Below, piece by piece: positions 1 through 7,510 of a DNA stretch of 46,995 bases. A program made the translations under genes and the position numbers. This DNA comes from an uncultured Veillonella sp. (GTDB lineage: Bacteria; Bacillota; Negativicutes; Veillonellales; Veillonellaceae). The stretch is taken from the NCBI RefSeq assembly GCF_934230905.1, contig NZ_CAKQFJ010000016.1, positions 1 through 46,995 of the forward strand, read 5' to 3'. Numbering within the stretch: the stretch's first letter is position 1; every line of letters begins with the position of its first letter. The notes under the pieces were generated by a model. It did not search any database. It saw only the letters and a list, made by a program, of their open reading frames with translations, and had not been told where the DNA came from.

Positions 1-12
1 GAATTGTTCCAT
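1..12 (-). CDS. pnp: Start of a gene leaving the window, probably polynucleotide phosphorylase
   Basis: Only four codons are present, reading M-E-Q-F on the minus strand. They are preceded by a perfect AGGAGG at 20-25 with a 7-nt spacer, so this is a real translation start. The identity is inferred from gene order: in many bacteria pnp follows rpsO directly, and rpsO lies just upstream on the same strand. PNPase is a phosphorolytic 3'-5' exoribonuclease of the RNA degradation machinery. The four residues themselves cannot prove this. A TATAAT-like hexamer at 54-59 (minus) could be a private promoter. Confidence 0.5.
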
Positions 13-97
13 TCCTATTCCTCCTAAAAATCTTCTTATACGTATACCTTATTATTATATATCATCTAATTAAATTAGGCTATTTTTTCATTTCATA

Positions 98-106
98 TGA
101 TATACT
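98..106 (+). promoter_or_regulatory. Extended -10 promoter for the small hydrophobic ORF
   Basis: TGA-TATACT (TGn plus a -10 with one mismatch) lies 48 nt before the GTG start at 154. No good -35 is seen at 16-18 bp, which extended -10 promoters do not need. A start site near 112 would give a transcript of about 180 nt ending at the 261-293 terminator. Confidence 0.4.
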
Positions 107-153
107 TTAATTGTTGCTAACTCCTATTCTGGCAACAGAAAGGAGGTGTTGTC

Positions 154-246
154 GTGATTGAATATCTTTTTTCCCTTATAATCACTATCATAGGTGGTGT
201 AACTTGCCATTACATTATCAAGTGGCTAGATAGTAGATTTAAATAG
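154..246 (+). CDS. 30-aa hydrophobic peptide, type I toxin-like
   Basis: A GTG start follows a strong AAAGGAGG at 139-146 and opens a 30-codon frame ending in TAG. The product has a short polar start (MIEYLF), a single hydrophobic segment from about residue 5 to 22, and a charged tail ending KWLDSRFK. This layout, one membrane helix plus a basic C-terminus, matches small membrane peptides of the Fst and related type I toxin-antitoxin groups, which damage the membrane and are silenced by an antisense RNA. It has its own extended -10 promoter and a strong terminator, so it is a free-standing unit on the strand opposite rpsO and pnp. Family membership is inferred from the architecture only; a small regulatory membrane protein is the alternative. 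An antisense RNA was not identified with confidence. Confidence 0.6.
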   Translation: MIEYLFSLIITIIGGVTCHYIIKWLDSRFK

Positions 247-260
247 CAACTAGCACAATA

Positions 261-293
261 AAAAAGGACAGAGTTGCCGCTCTGTCCTTTTTT
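261..293 (+). terminator. Rho-independent terminator of the small ORF
   Basis: A 13-bp perfect stem (261-273 with 280-293) with a 6-nt loop (ttgccg) ends in a run of seven T on the plus strand. The matching A run on the other side means it could also work on the minus strand. Confidence 0.8.
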
Positions 294-370
294 TGTGTTG
301 CCACAATTGAATATCGGCATTTCTTTCCCTTTGCCTAAATTTATTATAACACAAGAAAATAAAATAAAAA

Positions 371-390
371 AGCCGTCCAAACGGACGGCT
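371..390 (-). terminator. Terminator after rpsO
   Basis: An 8-bp GC-rich stem agccgtcc/ggacggct with a 4-nt loop is followed on the minus strand by TTTTTATTTT. It starts 8 bp past the rpsO stop, so rpsO can be transcribed without pnp. Confidence 0.85.
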
Positions 391-397
391 AATTTTA

Positions 398-664
398 TTA
401 TTTACGAAGACCAAGGCGTTCGATAAGGGAACGGTAACGTTCGATATCTTTACGACGAAGGTAGTCAAGCATGTTACGGCGTTGACCAACCAATTTCAAC
501 AAACCACGACGGGAATGATGGTCTTTTTTGTGTTCTTTCAAGTGTTCAGTTAAGTATGTGATGCGGCTTGTCAAAATCGCAACTTGTACTTCTGGAGAAC
601 CAGTGTCACCTTCATGAGTAGCGTATTCTTTAATAACTGCTAATTTAGCTTCTGTAGTTAACAT
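398..664 (-). CDS. rpsO: 30S ribosomal protein S15
   Basis: An 88-aa protein of the exact family length. S15 is a primary 16S rRNA binding protein that nucleates the central domain of the small subunit. The sequence carries the S15 landmarks: GDTGSPEVQVA near residues 20-29, LTEHLKEHKKDHHSRRGLL at 38-56, and the basic C-terminus with LDYLRRKD near residue 70. AGGAGG precedes the ATG by 7 nt. It is transcribed alone from the 760-788 promoter to the 371-390 terminator. The roughly 90-nt leader is long enough for the autogenous S15 control known in other bacteria, though no such structure is proven here. Confidence 0.97.
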   Translation of the reverse strand: MLTTEAKLAVIKEYATHEGDTGSPEVQVAILTSRITYLTEHLKEHKKDHHSRRGLLKLVGQRRNMLDYLRRKDIERYRSLIERLGLRK

Positions 665-759
665 TAATGTTACCTCCTAAAAAATAATAATCCCGATAAG
701 CTTAAGTAACCGTTGGAGATTCGAATACTTCGCTTACGATATGTCTTATGACTTAGTTA

Positions 760-788
760 AGTATACAGTATAATTCCCTTAGTGTAAA
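760..788 (-). promoter_or_regulatory. Promoter of rpsO
   Basis: On the minus strand TTTACA (783-788) and TATACT (760-765) are separated by 17 bp. The predicted start near 753 gives a leader of about 90 nt. A second TATACT at 767-772 has no properly spaced -35. Confidence 0.65.
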
Positions 789-798
789 GGTTTTCATG

Positions 799-829
799 AA
801 AAAAGAGAGGATAGTATCCCCTCTTTTTT
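799..829 (-). terminator. Terminator after the ABC importer operon
   Basis: The stem aaaaaagag/ctctttttt contains one A-C mismatch followed by gga/tcc and a 5-nt loop. It lies 23 bp past the stop of the ATPase gene and overlaps the upstream edge of the rpsO promoter region, so it insulates the two units. Confidence 0.75.
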
Positions 830-851
830 AGACCATACATTATTTAGGTAC

Positions 852-1649
852 TTATTTTGAACCAAGCATCATACGGTCACTTAACGCACCTTCGCCAGCT
901 ACTTCAAATTTTTGTAACAAATCAGCAACTGTTAATTTTTTCTTTTCTTCCCCTTTTACATCATAGATAATACGACCCGCGTCCATCATGATAAGGCGAT
1001 TACCAAAGCGCAATGCATCACGCATGTTATGCGTAATCATAAGCGTTGTTAAGTTATGTTCTGAAACAAGTTTATCTGTCAATTGTAATACATTTTCAGC
1101 CGTCTTAGGATCCAGTGCTGCTGTATGTTCATCCAACAATAGTAAATCAGGACGAAGCATAGTAGCCATAAGCAATGTAATAGATTGACGTTGACCACCA
1201 GATAAAAGACCCATACGAGCAGATAAACGTTCTTCAAGACCTAACCCTAATAATGCAAGGCGTTCTTTAAAGAATGCTTGTTCACTATCTTTAAAAGCCC
1301 ATTTAAGACCTAAGTTTTTACCACGGCGCATAGCAAGGATTAAATTTTCTTCAATTTGCATATTGCCTGCCGTACCAACCATAGGATCTTGGAATACACG
1401 GCCGATGTATTTAGCACGTTTGTATTCAGGCATTTTTGTTACATCAATATTGTTGATGGTAATACTACCTTCATCTACAGGGAACACACCGGCGATAGAA
1501 TTAAGCAAAGTACTTTTACCAGCACCATTACCACCAATAACTGTACAGAAGTCCCCTTCTTCTAGATGAAGATCTATACCTTGTAATGCTGTTTTTTCAT
1601 TAATTGTGCCCTTAAAGAAGGTCTTTACCATATTTTTTACTTCTAACAT
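852..1649 (-). CDS. ABC transporter ATP-binding protein (TrpXYZ-type importer)
   Basis: A 265-aa nucleotide-binding subunit that powers the importer encoded with it. Walker A GGNGAGKST is at residues 39-47, the signature LSGGQ at 149-153, and Walker B LLLLDEH at about 169-175. The gene is last in a four-gene operon, 10 bp after the permease. Importers pairing this ATPase with ABC_sub_bind lipoproteins and one permease have been assigned to aromatic amino acid uptake (predicted TrpXYZ; a tyrosine-binding homologue is known in Clostridioides). The substrate here is not shown by the sequence. No T-box or other leader was found upstream of the operon. A lone C-terminal tail of about 35 residues follows the conserved domain. 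Confidence 0.9.
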   Translation of the reverse strand: MLEVKNMVKTFFKGTINEKTALQGIDLHLEEGDFCTVIGGNGAGKSTLLNSIAGVFPVDEGSITINNIDVTKMPEYKRAKYIGRVFQDPMVGTAGNMQIEENLILAMRRGKNLGLKWAFKDSEQAFFKERLALLGLGLEERLSARMGLLSGGQRQSITLLMATMLRPDLLLLDEHTAALDPKTAENVLQLTDKLVSEHNLTTLMITHNMRDALRFGNRLIMMDAGRIIYDVKGEEKKKLTVADLLQKFEVAGEGALSDRMMLGSK

Positions 1650-1659
1650 AGTGTCCTCC

Positions 1660-2532
1660 TTAACGAGCTAACCATTTGGCTTTCAATGTAGGCAAAGAAA
1701 GTGCAATGGCAACGAGAATAGCAGTAAATAATTTTAAATCGTTTGGTGGCATACCCATGTAAAGTACAGCCGCAATAACGATACGATATACAATGGAACC
1801 AAGTACTACAGCAACGAGGCTACGAACAAAGGATTTTGTACCAAATACAACCTCACCGATGATAACAGAGGCCAAACCGATAACGATGGTACCAATACCC
1901 ATGCCTACATCGGCAAAGCCTTGGAATTGACCGATAAGCGCACCAGACATCCCAACGAAACCGTTGGAAATCAATAGGCCAAGTACAATCATATTATCCG
2001 TATTAACACCTTGAGCACGAATCATTTGAGGGTTAACACCGGTAGCACGTAATGCTGTACCGATTTCAGTACCAAAGAACCAGAATAGTAATAAACATAC
2101 AACAATAGCTACGATAATACCAACAATGGCAGCAGACCACATGATTGGAGTATGCAATACACTACCGAGAATAGTGTATACCGTATCCATGCGAAGCAAG
2201 GATACGTTTGCTTTCCCCATAATATGAAGGTTAATGGAGTACAAAGCAATCATTGTCAAAATACCAGCTAATAGTGCAGGAATTTTTAACTTTGTATGAA
2301 TCCAGCCTGTTACAGCACCTGCTATCATACCGCCTACACCAGCAATCAAAATAGAAAGGATTGGGTTCATACCACTTGTAATTAAAATGGCGGAAATGGC
2401 CGCCCCCATTGGAAATGTCCCTTCAACAGTCAAATCGGCCACATCAAGGACGCGGAAGGTGATGAATACACCAACCGCTAACAAAGACCATAAAAGCCCT
2501 GTCGTTATGGTGCCTACCACTAAATCTAACAT
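1660..2532 (-). CDS. ABC transporter permease (TrpXYZ-type importer)
   Basis: A 290-aa very hydrophobic protein with about eight membrane segments, of the branched-chain amino acid/ribose permease fold (BPD_transp_2). It forms the membrane channel for the neighbouring ATPase and lipoproteins. The segment FRVLDVADLTVEGTFPMGAA near residues 26-46 is typical of permeases that partner ABC_sub_bind proteins. Only one permease gene is present, so the channel is presumably a homodimer. It is 14 bp after the second lipoprotein gene and 10 bp before the ATPase. Confidence 0.9.
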   Translation of the reverse strand: MLDLVVGTITTGLLWSLLAVGVFITFRVLDVADLTVEGTFPMGAAISAILITSGMNPILSILIAGVGGMIAGAVTGWIHTKLKIPALLAGILTMIALYSINLHIMGKANVSLLRMDTVYTILGSVLHTPIMWSAAIVGIIVAIVVCLLLFWFFGTEIGTALRATGVNPQMIRAQGVNTDNMIVLGLLISNGFVGMSGALIGQFQGFADVGMGIGTIVIGLASVIIGEVVFGTKSFVRSLVAVVLGSIVYRIVIAAVLYMGMPPNDLKLFTAILVAIALSLPTLKAKWLAR

Positions 2533-2546
2533 TAAAATCTCCTCTA

Positions 2547-3524
2547 TTATTTCATATCTTTACGAAGTGCATCAGGAATAGTGATCCCTAATTTTTTAGC
2601 TCGTTCTTCGTTAACAGTTAGTTTAATATCTTTTTGAGTTTCAATAGCCATATCACTAACTTTGGCTTCGCCGGAAAGAACTTTAGCGGCCATCAAACCT
2701 GTTTGATACCCTAATTTATAGTAATCTACAGAATATGTCGCTACACCACCAGTCATTGTCATGCCTTCGTCAGCTGCAAATACTGGAATTTTAGCAGCAT
2801 CTGTAATTTGTGCTAAGTTAGCCATAGCAGATGCTAATACATTATCTGTTGGTGTATAAATAGCTTGTACATCTTGATTTACAAGATTTGTTGCTGCTTG
2901 TTGGATATCGTTTACGTTGGAAACAGTAGCTTCTACAACTGTAATACCTTTTGTAGCAGCATAGGCTTTCATTTTTTCAACTTGTAATTGAGAGTTGATT
3001 TCAGAGGATGTGTAAATCGCACCAATACGTTTAACATTTGGAACTAAAGCGATGATAAGATCTACCTCTTTTTCAACAGGTGTCATATCAGAAGTACCAG
3101 TTACGTTGCCACCTGGGTGTTCGTTAGATTGAACAAGTTTAGCTGTCACATAATCTGTAATAGCTGTCCCCATAATTGGCATATCATGAGAGGCATTTGC
3201 CATCGTTTGAGCCGCTGGTGTTGCGATTGCTAATACTAAATCCTTTTTATCAGAAACGAAACGTTGTGCAATGCTGTTCAAATTAGATTGGTCAGCTTGT
3301 GCATTTTGTTGGTCGATTTTAATGTTTTCCCCATCTTTAAAGCCTTTAGATGCAAGACCATCTACAAAGCCCTTATTAGCAGCATCAAGAGATGGATGTT
3401 CTACTAATTGAATCACACCAATTTTCTTTTGTTCACCAGTAGTAGTATTAGAACCACAACCAGCTACCATTGCCATGACAGTGATGGCACTAAGTGCCAC
3501 TGCAATACTTTTTTTCCAGTTCAT
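2547..3524 (-). CDS. Substrate-binding lipoprotein, copy 2 (ABC_sub_bind family)
   Basis: A 325-aa lipoprotein of the ABC_sub_bind (PF04392) family. A signal peptide of about 22 residues ends in a lipobox reading MVAGC, so the protein should be anchored by Cys23 and capture the ligand for the permease. Motifs such as GVIQLVEHPSLDAANKGF, QQNAQADQSNLNSIAQRFVS and ATPAAQ follow. It is strongly similar along its full length to the adjacent gene 3549-4526, so the pair arose by tandem duplication. The two differ most in the signal peptide, around residues 245-260 and at the C-terminus. Different ligand range or expression level are both possible. Confidence 0.9.
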   Translation of the reverse strand: MNWKKSIAVALSAITVMAMVAGCGSNTTTGEQKKIGVIQLVEHPSLDAANKGFVDGLASKGFKDGENIKIDQQNAQADQSNLNSIAQRFVSDKKDLVLAIATPAAQTMANASHDMPIMGTAITDYVTAKLVQSNEHPGGNVTGTSDMTPVEKEVDLIIALVPNVKRIGAIYTSSEINSQLQVEKMKAYAATKGITVVEATVSNVNDIQQAATNLVNQDVQAIYTPTDNVLASAMANLAQITDAAKIPVFAADEGMTMTGGVATYSVDYYKLGYQTGLMAAKVLSGEAKVSDMAIETQKDIKLTVNEERAKKLGITIPDALRKDMK

Positions 3525-3548
3525 TTGTAACTCCTTACCAGTTAAGTA

Positions 3549-4526
3549 CTAAATCATAGTTGCTTTGTTCACCAAATCCTCTGGTAAGGTGATGCCCAAT
3601 TTTTGTAATTTATCTTTATTGACAACTAATTTGAATTCTTTTTGCATTTCAATCGGCATATCTTCGACTTTAGCTTCACCAGTTAACACCTTAGCTGCCA
3701 TCAAACCTGTTTGATAACCAAGTTTATAGTAATCTACAGACAAGGACATAACAGCACCACCTTTTACGTGGTTATCCTCGCCACCAAATACAGGAATTTT
3801 TGCAGGATCGGTAATCGCTACTAGATTACTCATAGCCGATGCTACCACATTATCTGTTGGTACATAAATAGCATCAACACGTTGAGACACAAGATTTTGT
3901 GCAGCTTGTTGAATATCGTTTACATTAGAAACTGTAACTTCTTCAACCTTAATACCCTTTGTCGCTGCGTAAGCTTTCATTTTCTCAACTTGAATTTGAG
4001 AATTCACTTCGCTAGAGCTATAAATAGTTCCGATTGTTTTAGCATTTGGTAATACTTTTAAAATCAAATCTACTTGTTGCTCTACAGGATTCATATCTGA
4101 TGTACCAGAAACGTTACCACCTGGATGTTCATTAGATTTAACAAGTTTAGCCGCCTCGTAATCAGTAATCGCAGTACCCAAGATTGGAATATCATGAGTT
4201 GCGTTCGCCATGGATTGCGCTGCAGGTGTAGCAATCGCTAAAATTAAATTCTTACGATCCGATACAAAACGTTGTGCAATACTATTTAAGTTAGATTGAT
4301 CAGCTTGCGCATTTTGTTGATCAAATGTAATTTTGTCTGCTAACCCTTTTTCTTTAAGAGCATCAACAAAACCTTTATTGGCTGCATCTAGTGCTGGATG
4401 TTCTACCAGTTGTACAACACCAACCTTGTATTCACCATTTGATGTCGTTCCATTCGTGCCACAGCCTGTGAAAGCCATCAATGCTGCCGCCGTAAGCGCA
4501 AGGGCAAAGCCTTTTTTCAAGTTCAT
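3549..4526 (-). CDS. Substrate-binding lipoprotein, copy 1 (ABC_sub_bind family)
   Basis: The first gene of the importer operon: 325 aa, with a signal peptide and a lipobox-like LMAFTGC. Position -3 is Phe, slightly off the usual consensus. The body matches the ABC_sub_bind family and the neighbouring paralogue. A sequence AAGGAAG precedes the ATG, and a well-spaced promoter at 4565-4593 starts the operon. The gap to the second lipoprotein gene is 24 bp. Aromatic amino acid binding is a family-level guess. Confidence 0.9.
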   Translation of the reverse strand: MNLKKGFALALTAAALMAFTGCGTNGTTSNGEYKVGVVQLVEHPALDAANKGFVDALKEKGLADKITFDQQNAQADQSNLNSIAQRFVSDRKNLILAIATPAAQSMANATHDIPILGTAITDYEAAKLVKSNEHPGGNVSGTSDMNPVEQQVDLILKVLPNAKTIGTIYSSSEVNSQIQVEKMKAYAATKGIKVEEVTVSNVNDIQQAAQNLVSQRVDAIYVPTDNVVASAMSNLVAITDPAKIPVFGGEDNHVKGGAVMSLSVDYYKLGYQTGLMAAKVLTGEAKVEDMPIEMQKEFKLVVNKDKLQKLGITLPEDLVNKATMI

Positions 4527-4564
4527 GGGGATTTCCTTCCTTCATTCGAAATAATAATACTTTT

Positions 4565-4593
4565 ATTATAAACAACTTTAATCACTACATCAA
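4565..4593 (-). promoter_or_regulatory. Promoter of the ABC importer operon
   Basis: On the minus strand TTGATG (4588-4593) and a perfect TATAAT (4565-4570) are exactly 17 bp apart. The start would fall near 4558, leaving a leader of about 32 nt, too short for a riboswitch or T-box. Confidence 0.75.
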
Positions 4594-4623
4594 CGTATCA
4601 GACTAAAGTATTTTACATTTGGT

Positions 4624-4651
4624 CTTATATAAAGCACATACTTTATATAAG
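4624..4651. terminator. Perfect AT-rich hairpin after the hypothetical gene
   Basis: An 11-bp perfect inverted repeat cttatataaag/ctttatataag has a 6-nt loop and lies 6 bp past the stop of the 4657-5034 gene. It has no clear T run on the minus strand, so terminator function is only likely. Confidence 0.45.
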
Positions 4652-4656
4652 CTTTA

Positions 4657-5034
4657 TTATTTATTAAGCGAAGCTAGCATATCCTCTGTCAACTCATTGG
4701 CTGCCAAAATATACTCTTTAAGTGCCCCCTTATCAAGAGCCACCTTCATAACAGGCACTTCAAATGGGTCAAGGATGACACACATTAAGATTTCTCCTGT
4801 TACATAATAGCCCACCACGGCTTCCCCTTCATCTTCGTCTAACGTTTCACGTTTTACAGTCACACAATATGGTTTCATCACTTCCATAGCAGCCTTAGCC
4901 ACCTCTTCACGAGTAGCTATATATTCATCTGCTTTTGTTTCAGGAATATCAAAGATATCAACCCTTACGGTCTTAACCTCTGTTGACTCTCCCTTCGCGG
5001 CCTCAATAGCAGCGCCTAATTCCGTTTGTTTCAT
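4657..5034 (-). CDS. Conserved-looking hypothetical protein, 125 aa
   Basis: I do not recognise this family. The protein is acidic, has no signal peptide or membrane segment, and reads as a small cytosolic alpha/beta domain with a hydrophobic strand (GYYVTGEILMCVIL) in the middle and a helical C-terminus. The ATG at 5034 is chosen because GAGG lies 6 nt before it; a GTG four codons upstream overlaps that Shine-Dalgarno sequence. It is bounded by two hairpins (4624-4651 and 5054-5078) and sits between the M18 aminopeptidase and the ABC importer, all on the minus strand. Real coding is supported by the start site, length and frame; the function is unknown. Confidence 0.65.
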   Translation of the reverse strand: MKQTELGAAIEAAKGESTEVKTVRVDIFDIPETKADEYIATREEVAKAAMEVMKPYCVTVKRETLDEDEGEAVVGYYVTGEILMCVILDPFEVPVMKVALDKGALKEYILAANELTEDMLASLNK

Positions 5035-5053
5035 CCTATACCTCACACAATAT

Positions 5054-5078
5054 GGACTTTCACCAATAGTGAAAGTCC
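5054..5078. repeat. 10-bp inverted repeat between two genes
   Basis: The stem ggactttcac/gtgaaagtcc with a 5-nt loop sits 7 bp after the M18 stop. There is no T run on the minus strand, so it may be an attenuator, an RNA stabiliser or a weak terminator. Confidence 0.5.
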
Positions 5079-5085
5079 CATCATA

Positions 5086-6477
5086 CTAGATTGTTTCATC
5101 ATCTGCATTCAAGAATGCTACATAACAACGTTTTGCTTCATAAATATCGGCCTTAGAGGTAACCTCCCATGGAGCATGCATGCTAAGAACAGCAACGCCA
5201 CAATCGATAACATTCATGCCATATAAAGCCATAATGTACGCAATGGTACCACCACCGCCAAGATCTACCTTCCCCAATTCAGCCGTTTGGTATGTTACAT
5301 TATTCGATTCCATTACACGGCGGATAAAGCCCATGTATTCCGCATTGGCATCATTGGAACCGGATTTGCCACGAGAACCGGTAAATTTATTGAATACAAC
5401 GCCCATACCGAGGTAAGAAGCATTTTTCTTTTCAAACGCAGATGCATACAATGGATCGTATCCAGCACTCACATCAGAGGATAGCATACGAGAGTTTTCC
5501 AATGTACGGCGTACATTTACAGAATTAGGTTTGCCCATCAATGTCAAGATTTCTGCTACAGCATTTTCAAAAAAACGAGATTGCATACCTGTAGCACCGA
5601 CGGAACCAATTTCCTCTTTATCGACCAACAAACAACAAGTGGTACGTTTTACCTTATCGACTTCGAGCATGGCTACCAAGGATGTATAAGCACATACACG
5701 GTCATCTTGACCATATGCCAAAACCATGGAGCGGTCAAAGCCCATATCGCGTGCCTTACCAGCCGGTACAATTTCAAGTTCAGCAGATAACAAATCGCGT
5801 TCTACAAATCCATACTCTTTTTCTAATAAAGCATTGATGAATTTAGTAACCCCTTCTTTGTCCTCATCTTTTACAGGTTGGCTACCGATGAGTAAATCTA
5901 AGGCTTCACCTTCAATAACCTTCGCCGCATTCTTTTGCATTTGTTCTTGCCCTAAATGAGGTAACAAATCGGTAATGCAGAATATAGGATCAGTTTCTTT
6001 ATCACCAATGTTGATATTAATTCTTGTGCCATCTGTTTTGACTACAACACCATGAATGGCAAGAGGCATAGCTACCCAATGATATTTTTTTATGCCACCA
6101 TAATAATGTGTATCCCAAAATACTAAATTACTATCTTCATATTGTGGATTCTGTTTTACATCAATACGTGGGGAATCAATATGAGCACCAAGGATATTCA
6201 TACCAAGGTCTAAATCATCGGTACCAATATTAAAGAGTGCAATAGATTTATCCATATGAGTATAGTAAATCTTATCGCCTGCTTTAATTGGCGTGTTAGA
6301 TTTAATCAAGTCTTTTAAATCAACATATCCAGCTTGTTTTGCAGCTGCTACAGATTGAATGACACATTCTCGTTCAGTTTTGCCATTATCCAAAAATTGA
6401 CGATAAGAGTCACCTAATGACATTACGTCTTGTAATGTTTGTTCATCATAATTATGCCAAGCATATTTACGTTCCAT
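5086..6477 (-). CDS. M18 family aminopeptidase (aminopeptidase I type)
   Basis: A 463-aa zinc metallo-aminopeptidase of family M18 that removes N-terminal residues from peptides in the cytosol. Family features seen include GAHIDSPR near residue 95, AYGQDDRVCAYTSLVAMLE in the middle, the catalytic Glu pair in DKEEIGSVGATGMQSRF, SSDVSAGYDP, and a glycine-rich GGGGT near the end. The start at 6477 (MERKYAWHNY) is preferred because AAAGGA is about 9 nt upstream; an upstream ATG pair would add 11 unconserved residues. It ends the long nrdR-gmhA-hldE run, 46 bp after the exonuclease gene. A second, more distant M18 enzyme is at 18705-20003. Confidence 0.93.
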   Translation of the reverse strand: MERKYAWHNYDEQTLQDVMSLGDSYRQFLDNGKTERECVIQSVAAAKQAGYVDLKDLIKSNTPIKAGDKIYYTHMDKSIALFNIGTDDLDLGMNILGAHIDSPRIDVKQNPQYEDSNLVFWDTHYYGGIKKYHWVAMPLAIHGVVVKTDGTRININIGDKETDPIFCITDLLPHLGQEQMQKNAAKVIEGEALDLLIGSQPVKDEDKEGVTKFINALLEKEYGFVERDLLSAELEIVPAGKARDMGFDRSMVLAYGQDDRVCAYTSLVAMLEVDKVKRTTCCLLVDKEEIGSVGATGMQSRFFENAVAEILTLMGKPNSVNVRRTLENSRMLSSDVSAGYDPLYASAFEKKNASYLGMGVVFNKFTGSRGKSGSNDANAEYMGFIRRVMESNNVTYQTAELGKVDLGGGGTIAYIMALYGMNVIDCGVAVLSMHAPWEVTSKADIYEAKRCYVAFLNADDETI

Positions 6478-6523
6478 AATTTCATTCCTTTCTATAAAAG
6501 CATACATCACCTTATCTAGTATC

Positions 6524-7507
6524 TTATGCTTTTGACGTTTCTAATAATTCCTTACGACGGCGCTCATGATAGAGCCGCTCTTTCTCTCGGTTAATTTCCG
6601 ATTTTTCTGTATATAGTCTACGAATTTCATCGGTGCTGTGACTTACAACCTTCGTTACATAAAACTTTGTAAGCCCCGACTTAATCGTGTATTTTCCTAC
6701 TTTTAATTGTATAGCAAATTCGCCATGTTTGGGACAAATGCCAATAGATAAGTGCTTATCTCCTTGTATGCGTTCAGGCCGTGTCGTTTCCAATCGACCT
6801 TGACAATACGGGCAAAACGATAAGCGCACTCGTCGATCATGAACGATGCGTTTCTTCTCCTGAAAATTATCATACATAAAGAAGGTCAAGCCCGGAGGAT
6901 ATAAAAATGGATTGGGAGCTTCTTTGCGTATCAGATCATAATGCAATAAAGATTTCAGCAAATCTAATTTCTGACATATATATGCCGTAAATATAGCATC
7001 GTGAAGTGCATTATGAGCAGATAATTCTTCAGATGATATATGTAAATCCTCCATCGCATGAGCTACGGAATACTGTTGTGTCGTTCCATATCGTTGAAAG
7101 CTATATATCATCTGTGCATCAGCCCAAGAATCATAGTCGATACTCTTTAATTTATGAAGCAATAGATTTTCTCGCAAAATAAGAATATCGTCAGCCCCCC
7201 AAGACAAAAGCATATAATCCTTGCCACACCATTGTTGGAAATAACTATAGGCCGTCCTAAATGGGACTCCTCGATCCAAATCTTGACTAGTAATCCCTGT
7301 CAGAGCCTTCACATGCTTATGCATATGAAGTAAATATTTGGGCTTTACATACATTGTGAACGAATCTACAATCTCTAATTTTTCATTAAGTTTAATAGCT
7401 CCGATTTGAATGATTTCACCCGTCAATGGCATCCGCGCACGCTTCATAAAGCTAATGTCGTTGCTATATGGCTGATTCCATTCTAAATCAAAAATTATAT
7501 AATCCAT
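6524..7507 (-). CDS. DEDDh 3'-5' exonuclease with zinc ribbon
   Basis: A 327-aa exonuclease-fold protein. The N-terminal motif IIFDLEWNQ gives the first acidic pair (Asp and Glu at residues 7 and 9), EIIQIGAIKL follows, and HNALHDAIFTAYI near residues 180-190 supplies the last His/Asp of the DEDDh set. Past the nuclease domain, CPYCQGRL and a later CPKHG near residues 225-255 look like a zinc-binding knuckle, and the C-terminus is a basic helix. It is related to the KapD/RNase T/ERI-1-like group rather than to the PolC proofreading domain. It starts 3 bp after the GT9 gene, so it is translated in the heptose operon. Whether the substrate is RNA or DNA is not known. Confidence 0.85.
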   Translation of the reverse strand: MDYIIFDLEWNQPYSNDISFMKRARMPLTGEIIQIGAIKLNEKLEIVDSFTMYVKPKYLLHMHKHVKALTGITSQDLDRGVPFRTAYSYFQQWCGKDYMLLSWGADDILILRENLLLHKLKSIDYDSWADAQMIYSFQRYGTTQQYSVAHAMEDLHISSEELSAHNALHDAIFTAYICQKLDLLKSLLHYDLIRKEAPNPFLYPPGLTFFMYDNFQEKKRIVHDRRVRLSFCPYCQGRLETTRPERIQGDKHLSIGICPKHGEFAIQLKVGKYTIKSGLTKFYVTKVVSHSTDEIRRLYTEKSEINREKERLYHERRRKELLETSKA

Positions 7508-7510
7508 AAC

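Noticed and set aside
4527..4656. Possible T-box or riboswitch before the TrpXYZ-type importer
   Set aside because: The promoter leaves only about 32 nt of leader, and no T-box sequence or specifier stem is visible.
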